DNA of 64,000 nt from Acidovorax defluvii (GTDB lineage: Bacteria > Pseudomonadota > Gammaproteobacteria > Burkholderiales > Burkholderiaceae_C), in the NCBI GenBank assembly GCA_003268905.1, contig QLTU01000001.1:301904-365903 (forward strand), given 5' to 3'. Below are positions 17,163 through 30,506 of the stretch, piece after piece. How positions within the stretch are numbered: position 1 is the first letter of the stretch; each line of letters starts with the position of its first letter. Made by a program: the position numbers and the translations under genes. The notes below the pieces were generated by a model. It was not told the origin of the DNA, did no database searches, and worked only from the letters and a program-made list of their open reading frames with translations.

Positions 17163-19445
17163 ATGCCCTCCCCGCACAGCACCCCAGAATTGCAGTCTTT
17201 CGGCGCGGTGCCTGACACGCAACTTGAGCGCACCCTGCGCGAACAGCAGATCATGCTGGACAGCGCAGGGGTGGGCATCGTTTTCATGCGACAGCGGGTA
17301 CTGGTGCGCTGCAACCAACGTTACGCCGAGATTTTTGGCTATGCGTCACCGCAGCAGATCATTGGGCTCAGCAGCGAAGTCCTCTACCCGAGCTGTGAGG
17401 AATTTCGCGAACTGGGGCGCAGCGCTTATCCCACCATGGCACGGGGCCAGACCTACCGCGTGGAGCGCCAGATGCGCCGCTGCAATGGAGAACTGTTCTG
17501 GGGCAACCTGACAGGCCGCCTCATCAACCCCCTGGACACGACCGAGGGATCCATCTGGATACTGGATGACATTGATGAGCAAAAGCGGGCCCAGGCACAA
17601 CTGAGCGATGCGCTACGAGAAAAACAGCTGCTGTTCGACCATGCCATGGTCGGTATTGTTTTTCTTCGTGACCGGCACCTTACGCGTTGCAACCGCCATT
17701 TCGAGCAAATGCTGGGATACGCCCCCGGTGAACTGGCCCAAGGCCCATCCAGGCGCTGGTATGCCAGTGATGCGGTGTGGGAAGACGTTGGCCGAAGGTG
17801 CTATCCAATGCTGGCTGCTGGCCAAGCCTTCGATTGGGAGGTGGAAATGTGCCGCAAGGACGGCACGCCCGTGGTGTGCGAGGTGCGCAGCAAATCCCTT
17901 GACCCTGACGACCCGTCCCAAGGCTCGGTCTGGATCGCCATGGATGTCACCGAACGCAAGCAAGCCCAGGCAGCGCTTGCCATGGCACACGAGCGACTTG
18001 AGCAACAGGTGCAGGACCGCACGCGTGAACTGCGCGACACCGTGGACAGCCTGCACAGCGAAATCCGCGACCGCAAAGCGGACCAGGAACGCATTTACTG
18101 GCTCGCCCACTACGACCCTCTCACCGGTCTGCCCAACCGGACACTGCTGGCGGAGCGCGCAGAATGCGCCATCCGCCTGGCCAAGGAGGCCGGCACGCCG
18201 TTGGCGGTGATTTTTCTGGATCTTGACCATTTCAAGCATGTGAATGATTCGCTGGGGCATCGCGTGGGGGATGCCCTGCTGGTTGAAATTGCAGCGCGGC
18301 TGCGGGCTGTGGTGCGCGACAAGGACACAGTGTCGCGTTTGGGCGGCGATGAGTTCATCCTGCTGCTGCCTGGCGCTAGCGCCCATGGCGCAGCCCACGT
18401 CGCCGGAAAGCTACAGGAAGCGTCTCGCCACCACTACGAGATCGACCACCACGAACTCACCGTGGCCCCGTCCATGGGCATCGCGTTATTCCCCGGCGAT
18501 GGAGAAGATTTCGACACCCTCACCCAGTCGGCAGACGTAGCCATGTACCAGGCCAAGTTGGACGGGCGCAACACCTTCCGGTTTTTTACGCCCGAAATGC
18601 AGGCGCAGTCAGTGCGGGTGCTGCGACTCCAAAATGCCTTGCGCCGGGCGCTTGAACGCAACCAGCTCAGCGTGCACTATCAACCCCAGGTGGACCTGCC
18701 GACGGGAAGAGTGCACGGCGTGGAAGCCCTCCTGCGCTGGCAGCACCCCGAGTGGGGCACCATTGCGCCCTCCGAATTCATCCCCATTGCAGAAGACAGC
18801 GGGCAGATCCTTCCGATCGGTGAGTGGGTGCTGCGCACTGCACTAACGCAACTCAAGGCCTGGCGTATGAGCGGCATCACCGGTCTGACCGTGGCCGTGA
18901 ATCTTTCGGCCGTTCAGTTTCGCCAGCCGCAACTGCCTGAAATGGTGGGCCAAATACTTGCAGCCTGTGACGTTCCTGCCCAGGCGCTAGAACTTGAATT
19001 GACCGAGGGCGTGGCGGTCGATGATCCGCAGGCGGCAGCCGCCACGATGGACCAGCTTCATGCGAGTGGTGTGCGGATGGCGATGGATGACTTTGGCACG
19101 GGCTACTCGTCGCTCAGCCAGCTCAAGCGGTTCCAGATCTTCAAGCTCAAAATCGACCAATCATTCGTACGAGACCTGGAACACGACGCCAACGACCGCG
19201 CCATCGTGAGTGCCGTCATCCGCATGGCACAGGCGCTGGGAATGCGCGCCATCGCGGAGGGGGTGGAAACCGAAGGTCAACTCACCTTCCTGCGCGAGCA
19301 AGGTTGCGATGAAGCCCAGGGTTACTACTTCAGCCATCCGTTGCCGGCGCCCGAGGTGGAAACCTTCATGCGCCAGCGTCTGGGCTCAGCAGGCAAATCC
19401 ACTCCCCGCCCGTCCGGATATTCTGAGTCGGCCCGAGCCACTTAA
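17163..19445 (+). CDS. PAS-PAS-GGDEF-EAL protein (cyclic di-GMP turnover)
   Basis: The protein combines sensing with synthesis and breakdown domains for the second messenger cyclic di-GMP. I start at 17163 ([11 protein letters not shown], 760 residues), where a plausible soluble N terminus begins; the frame runs upstream to 16935 through the olsB control region. Two PAS repeats are visible ([20 protein letters not shown] and [21 protein letters not shown]), then a coiled-coil linker. The GGDEF domain has an intact GGDEF at about 394-398 with an RDKD inhibitory site five residues before it. The EAL domain has EAL at about 521-523, [10 protein letters not shown] and EGVET. Both catalytic motifs look intact. 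No membrane segment is seen. Confidence 0.9.
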   Translation: MPSPHSTPELQSFGAVPDTQLERTLREQQIMLDSAGVGIVFMRQRVLVRCNQRYAEIFGYASPQQIIGLSSEVLYPSCEEFRELGRSAYPTMARGQTYRVERQMRRCNGELFWGNLTGRLINPLDTTEGSIWILDDIDEQKRAQAQLSDALREKQLLFDHAMVGIVFLRDRHLTRCNRHFEQMLGYAPGELAQGPSRRWYASDAVWEDVGRRCYPMLAAGQAFDWEVEMCRKDGTPVVCEVRSKSLDPDDPSQGSVWIAMDVTERKQAQAALAMAHERLEQQVQDRTRELRDTVDSLHSEIRDRKADQERIYWLAHYDPLTGLPNRTLLAERAECAIRLAKEAGTPLAVIFLDLDHFKHVNDSLGHRVGDALLVEIAARLRAVVRDKDTVSRLGGDEFILLLPGASAHGAAHVAGKLQEASRHHYEIDHHELTVAPSMGIALFPGDGEDFDTLTQSADVAMYQAKLDGRNTFRFFTPEMQAQSVRVLRLQNALRRALERNQLSVHYQPQVDLPTGRVHGVEALLRWQHPEWGTIAPSEFIPIAEDSGQILPIGEWVLRTALTQLKAWRMSGITGLTVAVNLSAVQFRQPQLPEMVGQILAACDVPAQALELELTEGVAVDDPQAAAATMDQLHASGVRMAMDDFGTGYSSLSQLKRFQIFKLKIDQSFVRDLEHDANDRAIVSAVIRMAQALGMRAIAEGVETEGQLTFLREQGCDEAQGYYFSHPLPAPEVETFMRQRLGSAGKSTPRPSGYSESARAT

Positions 19446-20776
19446 CCCGCGCGCGCCGCATCGGCCAGCCGCTGGGCGCAGGCACTGGCCATTTGCGCAT
19501 CGCGCGCCTCTACCATCACACGCAGCAAAGGCTCGGTGCCACTTGCACGAATCAGGAGCCGCCCGGTGCTACCCAGTTCCTGCTCAACGGCATGGGTCGT
19601 TTTTGCCAACAACTTGTTGGCCTTCCAGTCCTGCCCCGGCGCCAGGCGGACATTCAGCAGCACCTGCGGATAGAGCACCACATCGGCCAGCAGTTGCCCC
19701 ATGTTTTGTCCACTGCGCACGCACGCCTGCAGCACCTGCAAGGCGCTGACGATGCCGTCACCCGTGGTGTGGCGGTCCAGCGCCAGCAGATGCCCCGAGC
19801 CCTCGCCACCCAGCACCCAGTGGTGGCGGGCCAGTTCCTCCAACACGTAGCGGTCGCCCACGCGTGCCCGCACAAGCTTCACACCGCGCGCCTGCAACGC
19901 GACTTCAACGGCCATGTTGGTCATCAAGGTACCAACCACGCCGGGCACATGCTCGTCACGTCCCATGCGATCGGCCGCCATGAGGTAAAGCAACTCATCA
20001 CCGTTGTAGAGACGCCCGGTCGCGTCCACCATCTGCAGACGGTCGGCATCGCCGTCCAGTGCGATGCCATAGTCAGCATGATTGGCGCGCACAGCACGCA
20101 CTAGCGCGTCCGGATGGGTGGCACCGACCTCGTGGTTGATATTGACGCCGTCAGGAGCACACCCAATCGCCAGCATCTCAGCACCCAGCTCATGAAACAC
20201 CTTGGGGGCCACCTGGTAGGCAGCGCCATGGGCCGCATCCACCACAATTTTGAGGCCCTTGAGGGTCAGATCCGACGGAAACGTGCTCTTGCAAAACTCA
20301 ATGTACCGCCCTGCTGCATCGTCGAGTCGGCGGGCCTTGCCCAGCGTGGCAGAGTCAGCCCACTTGGGCGGCTCCTCCAGCGCAGCTTCCACCGCCAGCT
20401 CCCACGCGTCCGGCAGCTTGGTGCCCTGTGCACTGAAAAATTTGATGCCGTTGTCCGGGTAAGCGTTGTGACTGGCACTGATGACCACTCCCAGGCTGGC
20501 GCGCTGCGCCCGCGTCAGATATGCCACACCCGGAGTGGGCAGGGGCCCCAGCAGCACCACATCGACCCCCGCCGAGTTAAAACCAGACTCCAGTGCGCTC
20601 TCGAGCATGTAGCCTGAAATACGAGTGTCCTTGCCGATCAGCACCGTGGGGCGCTCTTCAGTCTGTTTGAGCACTCGCCCGACAGCATGCGCCAGACGCA
20701 AGACAAAGTCAGGGGTGATGGGCGCCTGGCCAACGGTGCCGCGAATGCCGTCGGTACCAAAATATTTTTGAGTCAT
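19442..20776 (-). CDS. glmM: Phosphoglucosamine mutase GlmM
   Basis: GlmM converts glucosamine-6-phosphate to glucosamine-1-phosphate for peptidoglycan and lipopolysaccharide. The 444 residues are full length, starting [20 protein letters not shown]. The phosphoserine loop is [17 protein letters not shown], the metal-binding loop is [12 protein letters not shown], and the sugar loop is [24 protein letters not shown] binds phosphate near the C terminus. It ends convergently with the GGDEF-EAL gene, overlapping by 4 bp, and follows folP at a distance of 316 bp. Confidence 0.96.
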   Translation of the reverse strand: MTQKYFGTDGIRGTVGQAPITPDFVLRLAHAVGRVLKQTEERPTVLIGKDTRISGYMLESALESGFNSAGVDVVLLGPLPTPGVAYLTRAQRASLGVVISASHNAYPDNGIKFFSAQGTKLPDAWELAVEAALEEPPKWADSATLGKARRLDDAAGRYIEFCKSTFPSDLTLKGLKIVVDAAHGAAYQVAPKVFHELGAEMLAIGCAPDGVNINHEVGATHPDALVRAVRANHADYGIALDGDADRLQMVDATGRLYNGDELLYLMAADRMGRDEHVPGVVGTLMTNMAVEVALQARGVKLVRARVGDRYVLEELARHHWVLGGEGSGHLLALDRHTTGDGIVSALQVLQACVRSGQNMGQLLADVVLYPQVLLNVRLAPGQDWKANKLLAKTTHAVEQELGSTGRLLIRASGTEPLLRVMVEARDAQMASACAQRLADAARAG

Positions 20777-21092
20777 GGGAATCGGCTTTACGCTGCTGTT
20801 TTATTTCACATTTGAGTCTAGCGCACGGCGCAGCCGCCGCCTTGCGAGCCCACATCAGTCCAATCCCGGCTTGACGCCCAAGGCTGGCCGGAAAGCAAGG
20901 GCCCCAATCGGGACTGGGCGTTTCAAGGAAGTATTACAGCACCGCTGGACTCGCAGTTGTCCCGCCCAACATCAGCGAATGCGTGCTGCCCTGCCAGCAT
21001 GAGCTAATGCACTACTCCGGTCAAAAGGGCCATGACAGACAAGGCAAAAAAATCCTTGAAAAATGGCCTTTCGGCGTGCACGGGAGCAAACA
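20777..21092. other. Intergenic stretch between folP and glmM
   Basis: No gene is visible in these 316 bases. On the minus strand TTGACC (near 21018) followed about 17 bp later by CATGCT is a weak promoter candidate for glmM, and TAGACT (20822-20817) is another possible -10. The T-rich stretch just after folP has only a very short stem and is not a convincing terminator. Confidence 0.3.
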
Positions 21093-21938
21093 CTATGGCG
21101 CCCCCACCGCCTCGCTCGACTCCATGGCACGCCATACGGCGAGGGCCTGCACTGTTTCGCGCACATCATGCACGCGCACAATGCGCGCACCGCGCTCCAC
21201 TGCAAGCAGCGCCGCAGCCACGCTGGGCTGCAGCCGCTGCTCCACATCCAGCCCTGTGACTGCGCCCAATGATGACTTGCGCGACCAGCCGGCCAGCACG
21301 GGATAGCCCAGCGCCAGCAGTTCGCGCTGGCGCGCCAGCAGCGTGAAATTTTGCGCGACGGTTTTGCCAAAACCAATGCCCGGGTCCACAACAATTCGAG
21401 TCTTTTCGACCCCTAGCGCTTGCATGGCTTGCGCTGATAGCTCCAAAAATGATAGCACTTGTTGCAGTACATCACCCGCCATGGGCGCTGCCTGCATGGT
21501 CTGCGGATCGCCGTGCATGTGCATCAGGCACACACCGCACCGCGGGTGCCGCGCCACCACCTGCGCGGAACCTGGCTGGCGCAAAGCCCAAATGTCATTG
21601 ACGATATCGGCACCGAGGTCGAGCACAGCCTGCATGACCTCGGGTTTATAGGTATCCACTGAAATCGGCACACCAAAGCCAACGGCACCGCGCACCAGGG
21701 GCAGCACACGCGCCAGTTCCTCCTCCAGCTCCACAGCCGGGCTGCCAGGGCGGGTGGATTCGCCGCCGATATCCAGGATATCGGCACCATCCTTCAAAAG
21801 CTGCTCACAGTGGCGCAAAGCAGAGGCCGTCGAGCCATGGCGTCCCCCGTCGGAGAAGGAGTCTGGCGTCACATTGACAATGCCCATGGTCTGAGGGCGT
21901 GTGAGGTCTATGGTGAAACGGGTGGTTTGCCAGAGCAT
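21093..21938 (-). CDS. folP: Dihydropteroate synthase
   Basis: FolP joins p-aminobenzoate to the pterin diphosphate in folate synthesis and is the sulfonamide target. I start at the ATG at 21938 (MLWQTTRFTIDLTRP); the open frame further upstream crosses a terminator. The 281 residues carry TMGIVNVTPDSFSDGGRH, the pterin motif ILDIGGESTRPGS, VDPGIGFGKTVAQN and GWSRKSSLGAVTG. Part of the stretch QVLSFLELSAQAMQALGVEKTR is encoded by an interspersed repeat copy (21402-21457), yet protein length stays normal. It is downstream of ftsH across a terminator. Confidence 0.95.
   Translation of the reverse strand: MLWQTTRFTIDLTRPQTMGIVNVTPDSFSDGGRHGSTASALRHCEQLLKDGADILDIGGESTRPGSPAVELEEELARVLPLVRGAVGFGVPISVDTYKPEVMQAVLDLGADIVNDIWALRQPGSAQVVARHPRCGVCLMHMHGDPQTMQAAPMAGDVLQQVLSFLELSAQAMQALGVEKTRIVVDPGIGFGKTVAQNFTLLARQRELLALGYPVLAGWSRKSSLGAVTGLDVEQRLQPSVAAALLAVERGARIVRVHDVRETVQALAVWRAMESSEAVGAP
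21402..21457 (-). repeat. Interspersed short repeat, copy 2 (inside folP)
   Basis: On the minus strand this reads TGCTATCATTTTTGGAGCTA, then TCAGCGCAAGCCATG, CAAGCGCTAG and GGGTCGAAAA. It follows the order of the consensus hairpins (see 54047-54102) and is read in frame by folP. Confidence 0.65.
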
Positions 21939-21959
21939 GGGCTTCCAATAAAAACAAAC

Positions 21960-21986
21960 AAAAACGGGGCCGCAAGCCCCGTTTTT
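21960..21986 (-). terminator. Terminator downstream of ftsH
   Basis: An 11-bp perfect stem (AAAAACGGGGC and its complement) with a 5-nt loop ends in five T residues on either strand. It lies between the ftsH stop and the folP start, so folP probably depends on read-through or its own promoter. Confidence 0.85.
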
Positions 21987-22008
21987 GTAGTGAACACGCT
22001 CCCCGGCG

Positions 22009-23928
22009 TCAGGCGACGGTGGGGGCTGGATCTGTGGCAACGGCAGGCGATCCGCCGCTGGGGCCGTCACCCGAGGACGGAGGCGTACGCGGCGTCCAGT
22101 CTTTGGGCGGACGAGGCGCCTTGCCGGCCATGATGTCGTCAAGCTGGTCGGTATCGATGGTTTCCCATTCGAGCAAGGCCTTGGCCATAGCGTGCATCTT
22201 GTCGCTGTTTTCTTCAATCAGACGGCGGGCCAGGTTGTATTGCTCGTCGATGATGCGGCGCACTTCCATGTCCACCTTTTCCATGGTCTGCTCGCTCATG
22301 GTGGTGGTCTTGGTCACCGAACGGCCCAGAAACACTTCGCCTTCGTTCTCGGCGTACACCATCGGGCCCAGGGCGTCAGTCATGCCATAGCGGGTAACCA
22401 TGTCACGGGCAATGTGCGTGGCGCGCTCAAAGTCATTGCTGGCGCCGGTGGTCATCTGGTTCATGAACACTTCTTCGGCGATACGGCCACCAAACAGCAT
22501 GCTGATCTGGTTGAGCATGTACTCGCGGTCATAGCTGTAGCGGTCTTGCGCAGGCAGGCTCATCGTCACACCCAGGGCACGGCCACGGGGAATGATGGTG
22601 ACTTTGTGCACGGGGTCGCACTTGGGCAGCAGCTTGCCAATAAGGGCGTGGCCAGACTCGTGATAGGCCGTGTTGCGGCGCTCTTCCTCGGGCATGACCA
22701 TGCTCTTGCGCTCGGGACCCATGAGGATCTTGTCCTTGGCCTTTTCAAAGTCTTGCATCTCCACGGTGCGTGCGTTGCGGCGCGCAGCCATCAGGGCAGC
22801 TTCGTTGCACAGGTTGGCCAGGTCGGCGCCACTCATACCGGGCGTGCCACGGGCAATGATGCCTGGGGCCACGTCCTGGCCGATCGGGATCTTGCGCATG
22901 TGCACGTTCAGAATCTGCTCGCGGCCACGAATGTCGGGCAGCGTCACATACACCTGGCGGTCAAAGCGGCCGGGGCGCAACAAGGCGGCGTCCAGGATGT
23001 CGGGGCGGTTGGTGGCAGCCACAACAATCACACCCAGGTTGGTCTCAAAACCATCCATCTCGACCAGCATCTGGTTCAGGGTCTGCTCGCGCTCGTCATT
23101 GCCACCACCAAGGCCAGCGCCACGCTGGCGGCCCACGGCATCAATCTCATCAATGAAGATGATGCAGGGGGCGTTCTTCTTGGCGTTGTCGAACATGTCG
23201 CGCACACGGGATGCGCCCACGCCAACGAACATTTCCACAAAATCGGACCCCGAAATACTGAAGAACGGCACCTTGGCTTCGCCAGCAATTGACTTCGCCA
23301 ACAGGGTCTTTCCGGTTCCGGGCGGGCCTACCAGCAGCAAGCCACGGGGAATACGACCACCGAGCTTCTGGAATTTCTGCGGATCTTTCAGGAAGTCGAC
23401 GACTTCCTTCACTTCTTCCTTGGCTTCATCACAACCAGCCACGTCGGCAAAGGTCACGGTATTGGTGTTCTCGTCTAGCAAACGCGCCTTGCTCTTGCCG
23501 AAACTGAATGCGCCGCCCTTGCCGCCGCCCTGCATCTGGCGCATGAAGTACACCCACACGCCGATCAACAGCAGCATGGGACCCCAACTGACCAGCAGAG
23601 TCATGAGCAGGGAACCTTCTTCGCGGGGCTTAACGTCGAACTTGACATTGTTGGCAATCAGGTCGCCGACCAGGCCGCGGTCGAGGTAGGTGGCAGTCGT
23701 GCGCACTTTGCGGTCATCGTTGGTGACTGCAATGATCTCGGTGCCGCCCTGGCCTTCCTGGATGGTGGCACTCTTGATGCGACTGTTTCGAACTTCCTCC
23801 AGGAACTCCGAATAGCCGACATGGCCAGCACTGGCGCCTGTGCGGGTATCAAACTGTTTGAATACAGTGAACAGCACCATGGCAATGACCAGCCACACGG
23901 CAATTTTTGAAAACCACTGATTGTTCAA
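22009..23928 (-). CDS. ftsH: ATP-dependent membrane protease FtsH
   Basis: FtsH is the membrane-anchored AAA+ zinc protease that degrades regulators and damaged membrane proteins. The 639 residues have two N-terminal membrane segments (about 7-24 and 108-127), Walker A GPPGTGKT, Walker [12 protein letters not shown] and the second region of homology [21 protein letters not shown]. The zinc site HESGHAL lies in the C-terminal half. The tail is Pro/Ala/Asp-rich. It follows rlmE on the same strand, the common ftsJ-ftsH pairing. Confidence 0.97.
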   Translation of the reverse strand: MNNQWFSKIAVWLVIAMVLFTVFKQFDTRTGASAGHVGYSEFLEEVRNSRIKSATIQEGQGGTEIIAVTNDDRKVRTTATYLDRGLVGDLIANNVKFDVKPREEGSLLMTLLVSWGPMLLLIGVWVYFMRQMQGGGKGGAFSFGKSKARLLDENTNTVTFADVAGCDEAKEEVKEVVDFLKDPQKFQKLGGRIPRGLLLVGPPGTGKTLLAKSIAGEAKVPFFSISGSDFVEMFVGVGASRVRDMFDNAKKNAPCIIFIDEIDAVGRQRGAGLGGGNDEREQTLNQMLVEMDGFETNLGVIVVAATNRPDILDAALLRPGRFDRQVYVTLPDIRGREQILNVHMRKIPIGQDVAPGIIARGTPGMSGADLANLCNEAALMAARRNARTVEMQDFEKAKDKILMGPERKSMVMPEEERRNTAYHESGHALIGKLLPKCDPVHKVTIIPRGRALGVTMSLPAQDRYSYDREYMLNQISMLFGGRIAEEVFMNQMTTGASNDFERATHIARDMVTRYGMTDALGPMVYAENEGEVFLGRSVTKTTTMSEQTMEKVDMEVRRIIDEQYNLARRLIEENSDKMHAMAKALLEWETIDTDQLDDIMAGKAPRPPKDWTPRTPPSSGDGPSGGSPAVATDPAPTVA

Positions 23929-24092
23929 GCAGGACTCCAGTCGCGGAAAAAACGGTCACGAAGCCGTCGTGGCATACGTGTGGACCATTTTATGTGTTTC
24001 AAGCCTTGGGAGGAGGCTTATTCCCCCTCCCGGCCATGGACTCAGCGCGGGCTTTAAGCCCCATGGCACAAAAAATGATGGAGCGGTTTACC

Positions 24093-24755
24093 TCAAGCCA
24101 GTGGTTTGAGACCAATGCCCACCAGAAAAGTTTCGGAGGATTTGTCGCGCGATGCCTTGGGCTTGAGCGGTTTGACGGTTTTGAAACGGCTCTTGAAAAG
24201 CGCTACCAACTCGCCATAACCGCTACCGTGGAACAGCTTGACCACCAACGCACCCTCGGGCTTCAGGTGCTGGCAGGCGAAGTCCACGGCAAGCTCCACG
24301 AGATGCGCAATGCGCGCCGTGTCAGCCGAATCAATTCCGGACAGGTTGGGCGCCATGTCGGACACCACCACATCCACCGGCCGCCCCTGCAAAGCGCCTT
24401 CCAGCTGCTGCAATACCTCGGACTCCCGGAAGTCTCCTTGCAGGAAGGTCACGCCCTCGACCGGCTCCATCGGCAAGACGTCCAGCGCAATGATGCAGCC
24501 ATTGAGTTGCCCGGCCGCTGCACCGGTAGGAGACAGGCGCCTGCGTACATACTGGCTCCAGGCGCCTGGGGTGGAGCCCAGATCCACCACCGTATGGCCC
24601 GGCTTGATCAACCCCAGCTGCTCGTCGATCTCCTTGAGCTTGTAGGCCGCGCGGGCCCGATAACCCTCTTTGTGGGCCAGCTTGACGTAGGTGTCATTGA
24701 CATGGTCGTTCAACCAGGCCTTGTTGACCTTCTTGCTTTGGGTTTTTACTTTCAT
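24093..24755 (-). CDS. rlmE: 23S rRNA 2'-O-ribose methyltransferase RlmE (FtsJ/RrmJ)
   Basis: RlmE methylates the ribose of U2552 in 23S rRNA late in 50S assembly. I start at the ATG at 24755 ([17 protein letters not shown]), giving 220 residues; the frame upstream of it overlaps the divergent yhbY promoter region. Motifs: [15 protein letters not shown], the SAM site [25 protein letters not shown] and the catalytic lysine in [10 protein letters not shown]. It precedes ftsH by 164 bp. Confidence 0.95.
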   Translation of the reverse strand: MKVKTQSKKVNKAWLNDHVNDTYVKLAHKEGYRARAAYKLKEIDEQLGLIKPGHTVVDLGSTPGAWSQYVRRRLSPTGAAAGQLNGCIIALDVLPMEPVEGVTFLQGDFRESEVLQQLEGALQGRPVDVVVSDMAPNLSGIDSADTARIAHLVELAVDFACQHLKPEGALVVKLFHGSGYGELVALFKSRFKTVKPLKPKASRDKSSETFLVGIGLKPLA

Positions 24756-24861
24756 ACGGCTCCATTGTCTCTCGACAATCGGTACCGCCGATTGCGTCCG
24801 GGGCTCATTTCGCGAAGCGACACGAAGATGCGCCGCAACCAGCCGCAGACATAATACGGCC

Positions 24862-25338
24862 ATGTCCCAAATTCAACTGACTCCCGCAGAGCGCCGGGAA
24901 CATCGCGCCAATGCCCACCACCTCGACCCCGTGGTCCTCGTGGGAGGAGATGGCCTGACCCCCGCAGTGCAAAAAGAAATTGATGCCGCCCTGAACGCCC
25001 ATGGGCTGATCAAGGTGCGCATCTTCAACGACGACCGGGCCGCCCGAGAGCTGATTTACCAGCAGCTCGCCGCAGATCTGAACGCTGCCCCCATCCAGCA
25101 CATCGGCAAGCTTCTGGTGCTCTGGCGTCCGCAGCCCGCCAAGGAACGCACGCCCGACGAAGACCGCATGCCCGGCCCACGCGACGTCAAGGTGCTCAAA
25201 TACAGCAAGCGCGGTGGCCAGCGACCCGAAATCAAGCAACTGCGCGTGCTGGGCAACCAGCGCCTCACGCCCGGCGGGCAGATCAAGCGGGCCAAGAAGC
25301 CCAAGCTCAAATCGGTCAAGAAACGCCAGGCTGACTGA
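24862..25338 (+). CDS. yhbY: YhbY-family RNA-binding protein (CRM domain)
   Basis: YhbY-type proteins bind pre-50S ribosomal particles. The start at 24862 ([16 protein letters not shown]) gives 158 residues. The CRM core is [37 protein letters not shown] with the GxxG-like loop, followed by [14 protein letters not shown] basic C-terminal tail of about 60 residues ([18 protein letters not shown]) extends beyond the E. coli protein. It is divergent from rlmE, another ribosome-assembly factor, an arrangement common in proteobacteria. Confidence 0.92.
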   Translation: MSQIQLTPAERREHRANAHHLDPVVLVGGDGLTPAVQKEIDAALNAHGLIKVRIFNDDRAARELIYQQLAADLNAAPIQHIGKLLVLWRPQPAKERTPDEDRMPGPRDVKVLKYSKRGGQRPEIKQLRVLGNQRLTPGGQIKRAKKPKLKSVKKRQAD

Positions 25339-25343
25339 GCCGC

Positions 25344-26090
25344 ATGACAGCCGCAGTATCGGCGCATGAGCGCCACGTCATCTGCATGAAATGGGGCACG
25401 AAATACGGCCCTGAGTATGTCAACCGCCTCTACGCCATGGTGCGCCGCCACCTGAGCGGGGATTTCCATTTCGTCTGCCTCACAGATGACAGCACAGGCA
25501 TACACAGCGAAGTGCAGTGTTTGCCCATTCCGCCCCTGGATTTGCCCGCTGGCATTCCGGAACGGGGCTGGAACAAGCTGGCCACGTTCAGTGCTGATTT
25601 GCACGGCCTGCGTGGCACTGCGCTGTTTCTGGATGTGGATGTGGTGGTGACCGGTAGCCTGGACGATTTTTTCACCCAGCCCGGTGAGTTTTTGATCATC
25701 CACGACTACAAGCGGCCCTGGCGCATCACCGGCAATTCCTCGGTATACCGGTTTGAACTGGGTGCCCACCCGGACGTGCTGGAATATTTTCGGGGCCATT
25801 TCGACACCATTCGCCAGCAGTTTCGCAACGAACAGGCTTACTTGTCAGATTTTCTGCACAAACAAGGCAAGCTGCAGTACTGGCCCGCCGCATGGTGTCC
25901 GAGCTTCAAATACCACGGCATTCCCCGCTGGCCCACCAATTACTGGAAGGCCCCCTTCGTTCCACCAGGCGCGCGCATCGTGATCTTTCATGGGGAGTGC
26001 AACCCCCCGGATGCGCTGGCAGGGCGGCGCAATCGCCGTTTTCGCTACATCCGCCCCGCCACCTGGGTGGCCGAGCACTGGCACGAGTGA
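25344..26090 (+). CDS. Putative GT-A-fold glycosyltransferase
   Basis: The 248-residue protein has no signal peptide. HVICMKWGTKYGPEYVNRLYAMVRRHL followed by DFHFVCLTDD and FLDVDVVVTGSLDDFF resembles GT-8 like transferases; the DVD is a likely metal and sugar-nucleotide site. Later residues GNSSVYRFELG and YLSDFLHKQGK fit that fold. It starts 5 bp after yhbY and may be transcribed with it. No sugar-synthesis genes are adjacent, so the acceptor is unknown. Confidence 0.65.
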   Translation: MTAAVSAHERHVICMKWGTKYGPEYVNRLYAMVRRHLSGDFHFVCLTDDSTGIHSEVQCLPIPPLDLPAGIPERGWNKLATFSADLHGLRGTALFLDVDVVVTGSLDDFFTQPGEFLIIHDYKRPWRITGNSSVYRFELGAHPDVLEYFRGHFDTIRQQFRNEQAYLSDFLHKQGKLQYWPAAWCPSFKYHGIPRWPTNYWKAPFVPPGARIVIFHGECNPPDALAGRRNRRFRYIRPATWVAEHWHE

Positions 26091-26127
26091 CCGGGGAACA
26101 CGGCGGCAGAGACTGCTGCTGCCTGAA

Positions 26128-26147
26128 AAGGCCCTGAACCGGGCCTT
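26128..26147 (-). terminator. Terminator after greA and the DUF4149 gene
   Basis: On the minus strand AAGGCCC, a 6-nt loop and GGGCCTT are followed by TTC. It begins right after the stop of the gene ending at 26149. The T-run is short. Confidence 0.6.
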
Positions 26148-26148
26148 G

Positions 26149-26586
26149 TCAGGTGGGTGCTGGCGTGGCCCGCAAGGTTCGCCAGAGCACCACCAGGGCA
26201 CAGCACCACTGCAGGGCATACATCACGCTACCCACCGAGTGCCACAGGCGCAGATCCTGCCGGGCGACAATGCGAGGCGCCACACCAAACTGGACCAGCA
26301 AGGCCAGCAGCAACCCGCCAACTATAAAAACCATAGCTGCTTGCGCCCATGGATATTGGGTTGCCTCGCCTTTTGGCCTTGATATCAGCAGCAACAGCAC
26401 GCAACACACCACCGTCACCCAGGTCTGTGCGGCAAACAGCCGTGCCGCCATGCCGCCCGCCATTGCGGGAGAAGGCAAGTGCGCAAACAGCAGCGGCACG
26501 ACCAAGAACCCGATCGTTGTCAGGCTGCCCCACCACAGGGCGGCCAAAAGTGCAGGAAGGCGGCTGAGCATGGCGCCTGGCGTCAC
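26149..26586 (-). CDS. DUF4149-type small inner-membrane protein
   Basis: The 145 residues form about four hydrophobic segments: [25 protein letters not shown], a second after a short loop with [21 protein letters not shown], then [14 protein letters not shown] and a C-terminal segment. This is the pattern of a betaproteobacterial DUF4149 family of unknown function. The GTG start overlaps the greA stop (GTGA), so it is coupled to greA; the ATG at 26571 is another possible start. Bases 26321-26378 are a copy of the interspersed repeat, read in frame in the loop before the third segment. Confidence 0.7.
   Translation of the reverse strand: MTPGAMLSRLPALLAALWWGSLTTIGFLVVPLLFAHLPSPAMAGGMAARLFAAQTWVTVVCCVLLLLISRPKGEATQYPWAQAAMVFIVGGLLLALLVQFGVAPRIVARQDLRLWHSVGSVMYALQWCCALVVLWRTLRATPAPT
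26321..26378 (+). repeat. Interspersed short repeat, copy 3 (inside DUF4149 gene)
   Basis: The copy reads ACTATAAAAACCATAGCTGC, TTGCGCCCATGGATATTGGG and ends near CGCCTTTTGGCC. The second hairpin is degenerate. The host frame, on the opposite strand, stays open. Confidence 0.5.
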
Positions 26587-27059
26587 AGGTAGCTGACAGC
26601 CACCACTTCGTAGCGCCGCACACCGCCCGGCGCCAGCACTTCCGCCGTGTCGCCCTCTTCCTTGCCAATCAAAGCCCGGGCAATCGGGCTGGAGATATTG
26701 ATCAGGCCTTGCTTCAGGTCGGCCTCGTCCTCGCCCACGATCTGGTATTTGACCGTGTCGCCAGACTCTTCGTCTTCCAGCTCGACCGTGGCGCCAAAGA
26801 CCACCTTGCCACCGCCGTCCACGCCGCTCGGATCGATGACCTGCGCGACCGAGAGCTTGCCCTCGATTTCCTGAATGCGCCCCTCGATGAACCCCTGGCG
26901 GTCCTTGGCGGCATCGTAGTCGGCGTTTTCGCTGAGGTCGCCCTGCGCTCGCGCTTCGGCAATGGCCGTGATCACGGCGGGCCGCTCCACGGTCTTGAGG
27001 CGATGCAGCTCTGTCTTGAGCTTTTCAGCGCCGCGCTTGGTAATGGGAATGGTGGCCAT
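26583..27059 (-). CDS. greA: Transcription elongation factor GreA
   Basis: GreA rescues backtracked RNA polymerase by stimulating transcript cleavage. The 158 residues have the N-terminal coiled coil ([30 protein letters not shown]) with the acidic tip residues in [14 protein letters not shown]. The C-terminal FKBP-like globule follows ([28 protein letters not shown] and [16 protein letters not shown]). It is followed with overlap by the DUF4149 gene and lies 180 bp after carB. Confidence 0.96.
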   Translation of the reverse strand: MATIPITKRGAEKLKTELHRLKTVERPAVITAIAEARAQGDLSENADYDAAKDRQGFIEGRIQEIEGKLSVAQVIDPSGVDGGGKVVFGATVELEDEESGDTVKYQIVGEDEADLKQGLINISSPIARALIGKEEGDTAEVLAPGGVRRYEVVAVSYL

Positions 27060-27164
27060 TCTGTTGAGTCTCCATCAATCAAAACGGTGAAGCGGCACAG
27101 CAGCCCCACCGGTCAGTCACCCGACATGGCCACGGAATTTCCGTGCCAATGCCACTGGCGACCC

Positions 27165-27200
27165 TACAAAAGGAAACCGCCGCACGTTGCCGCGCGGCGG
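27165..27200 (-). terminator. Probable terminator of the carAB operon
   Basis: On the minus strand CCGCCGC and GCGGCGG form a 7-bp stem around a GC-rich loop, followed by TTTCCTTTT. It starts 40 bp after the carB stop. Confidence 0.6.
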
Positions 27201-27239
27201 TGTCTGGTCAGCGGCAGATTATGCCGCGTTTGCCGGGGC

Positions 27240-30505
<3,266 letters not shown>

Positions 30506-30506
<1 letters not shown>

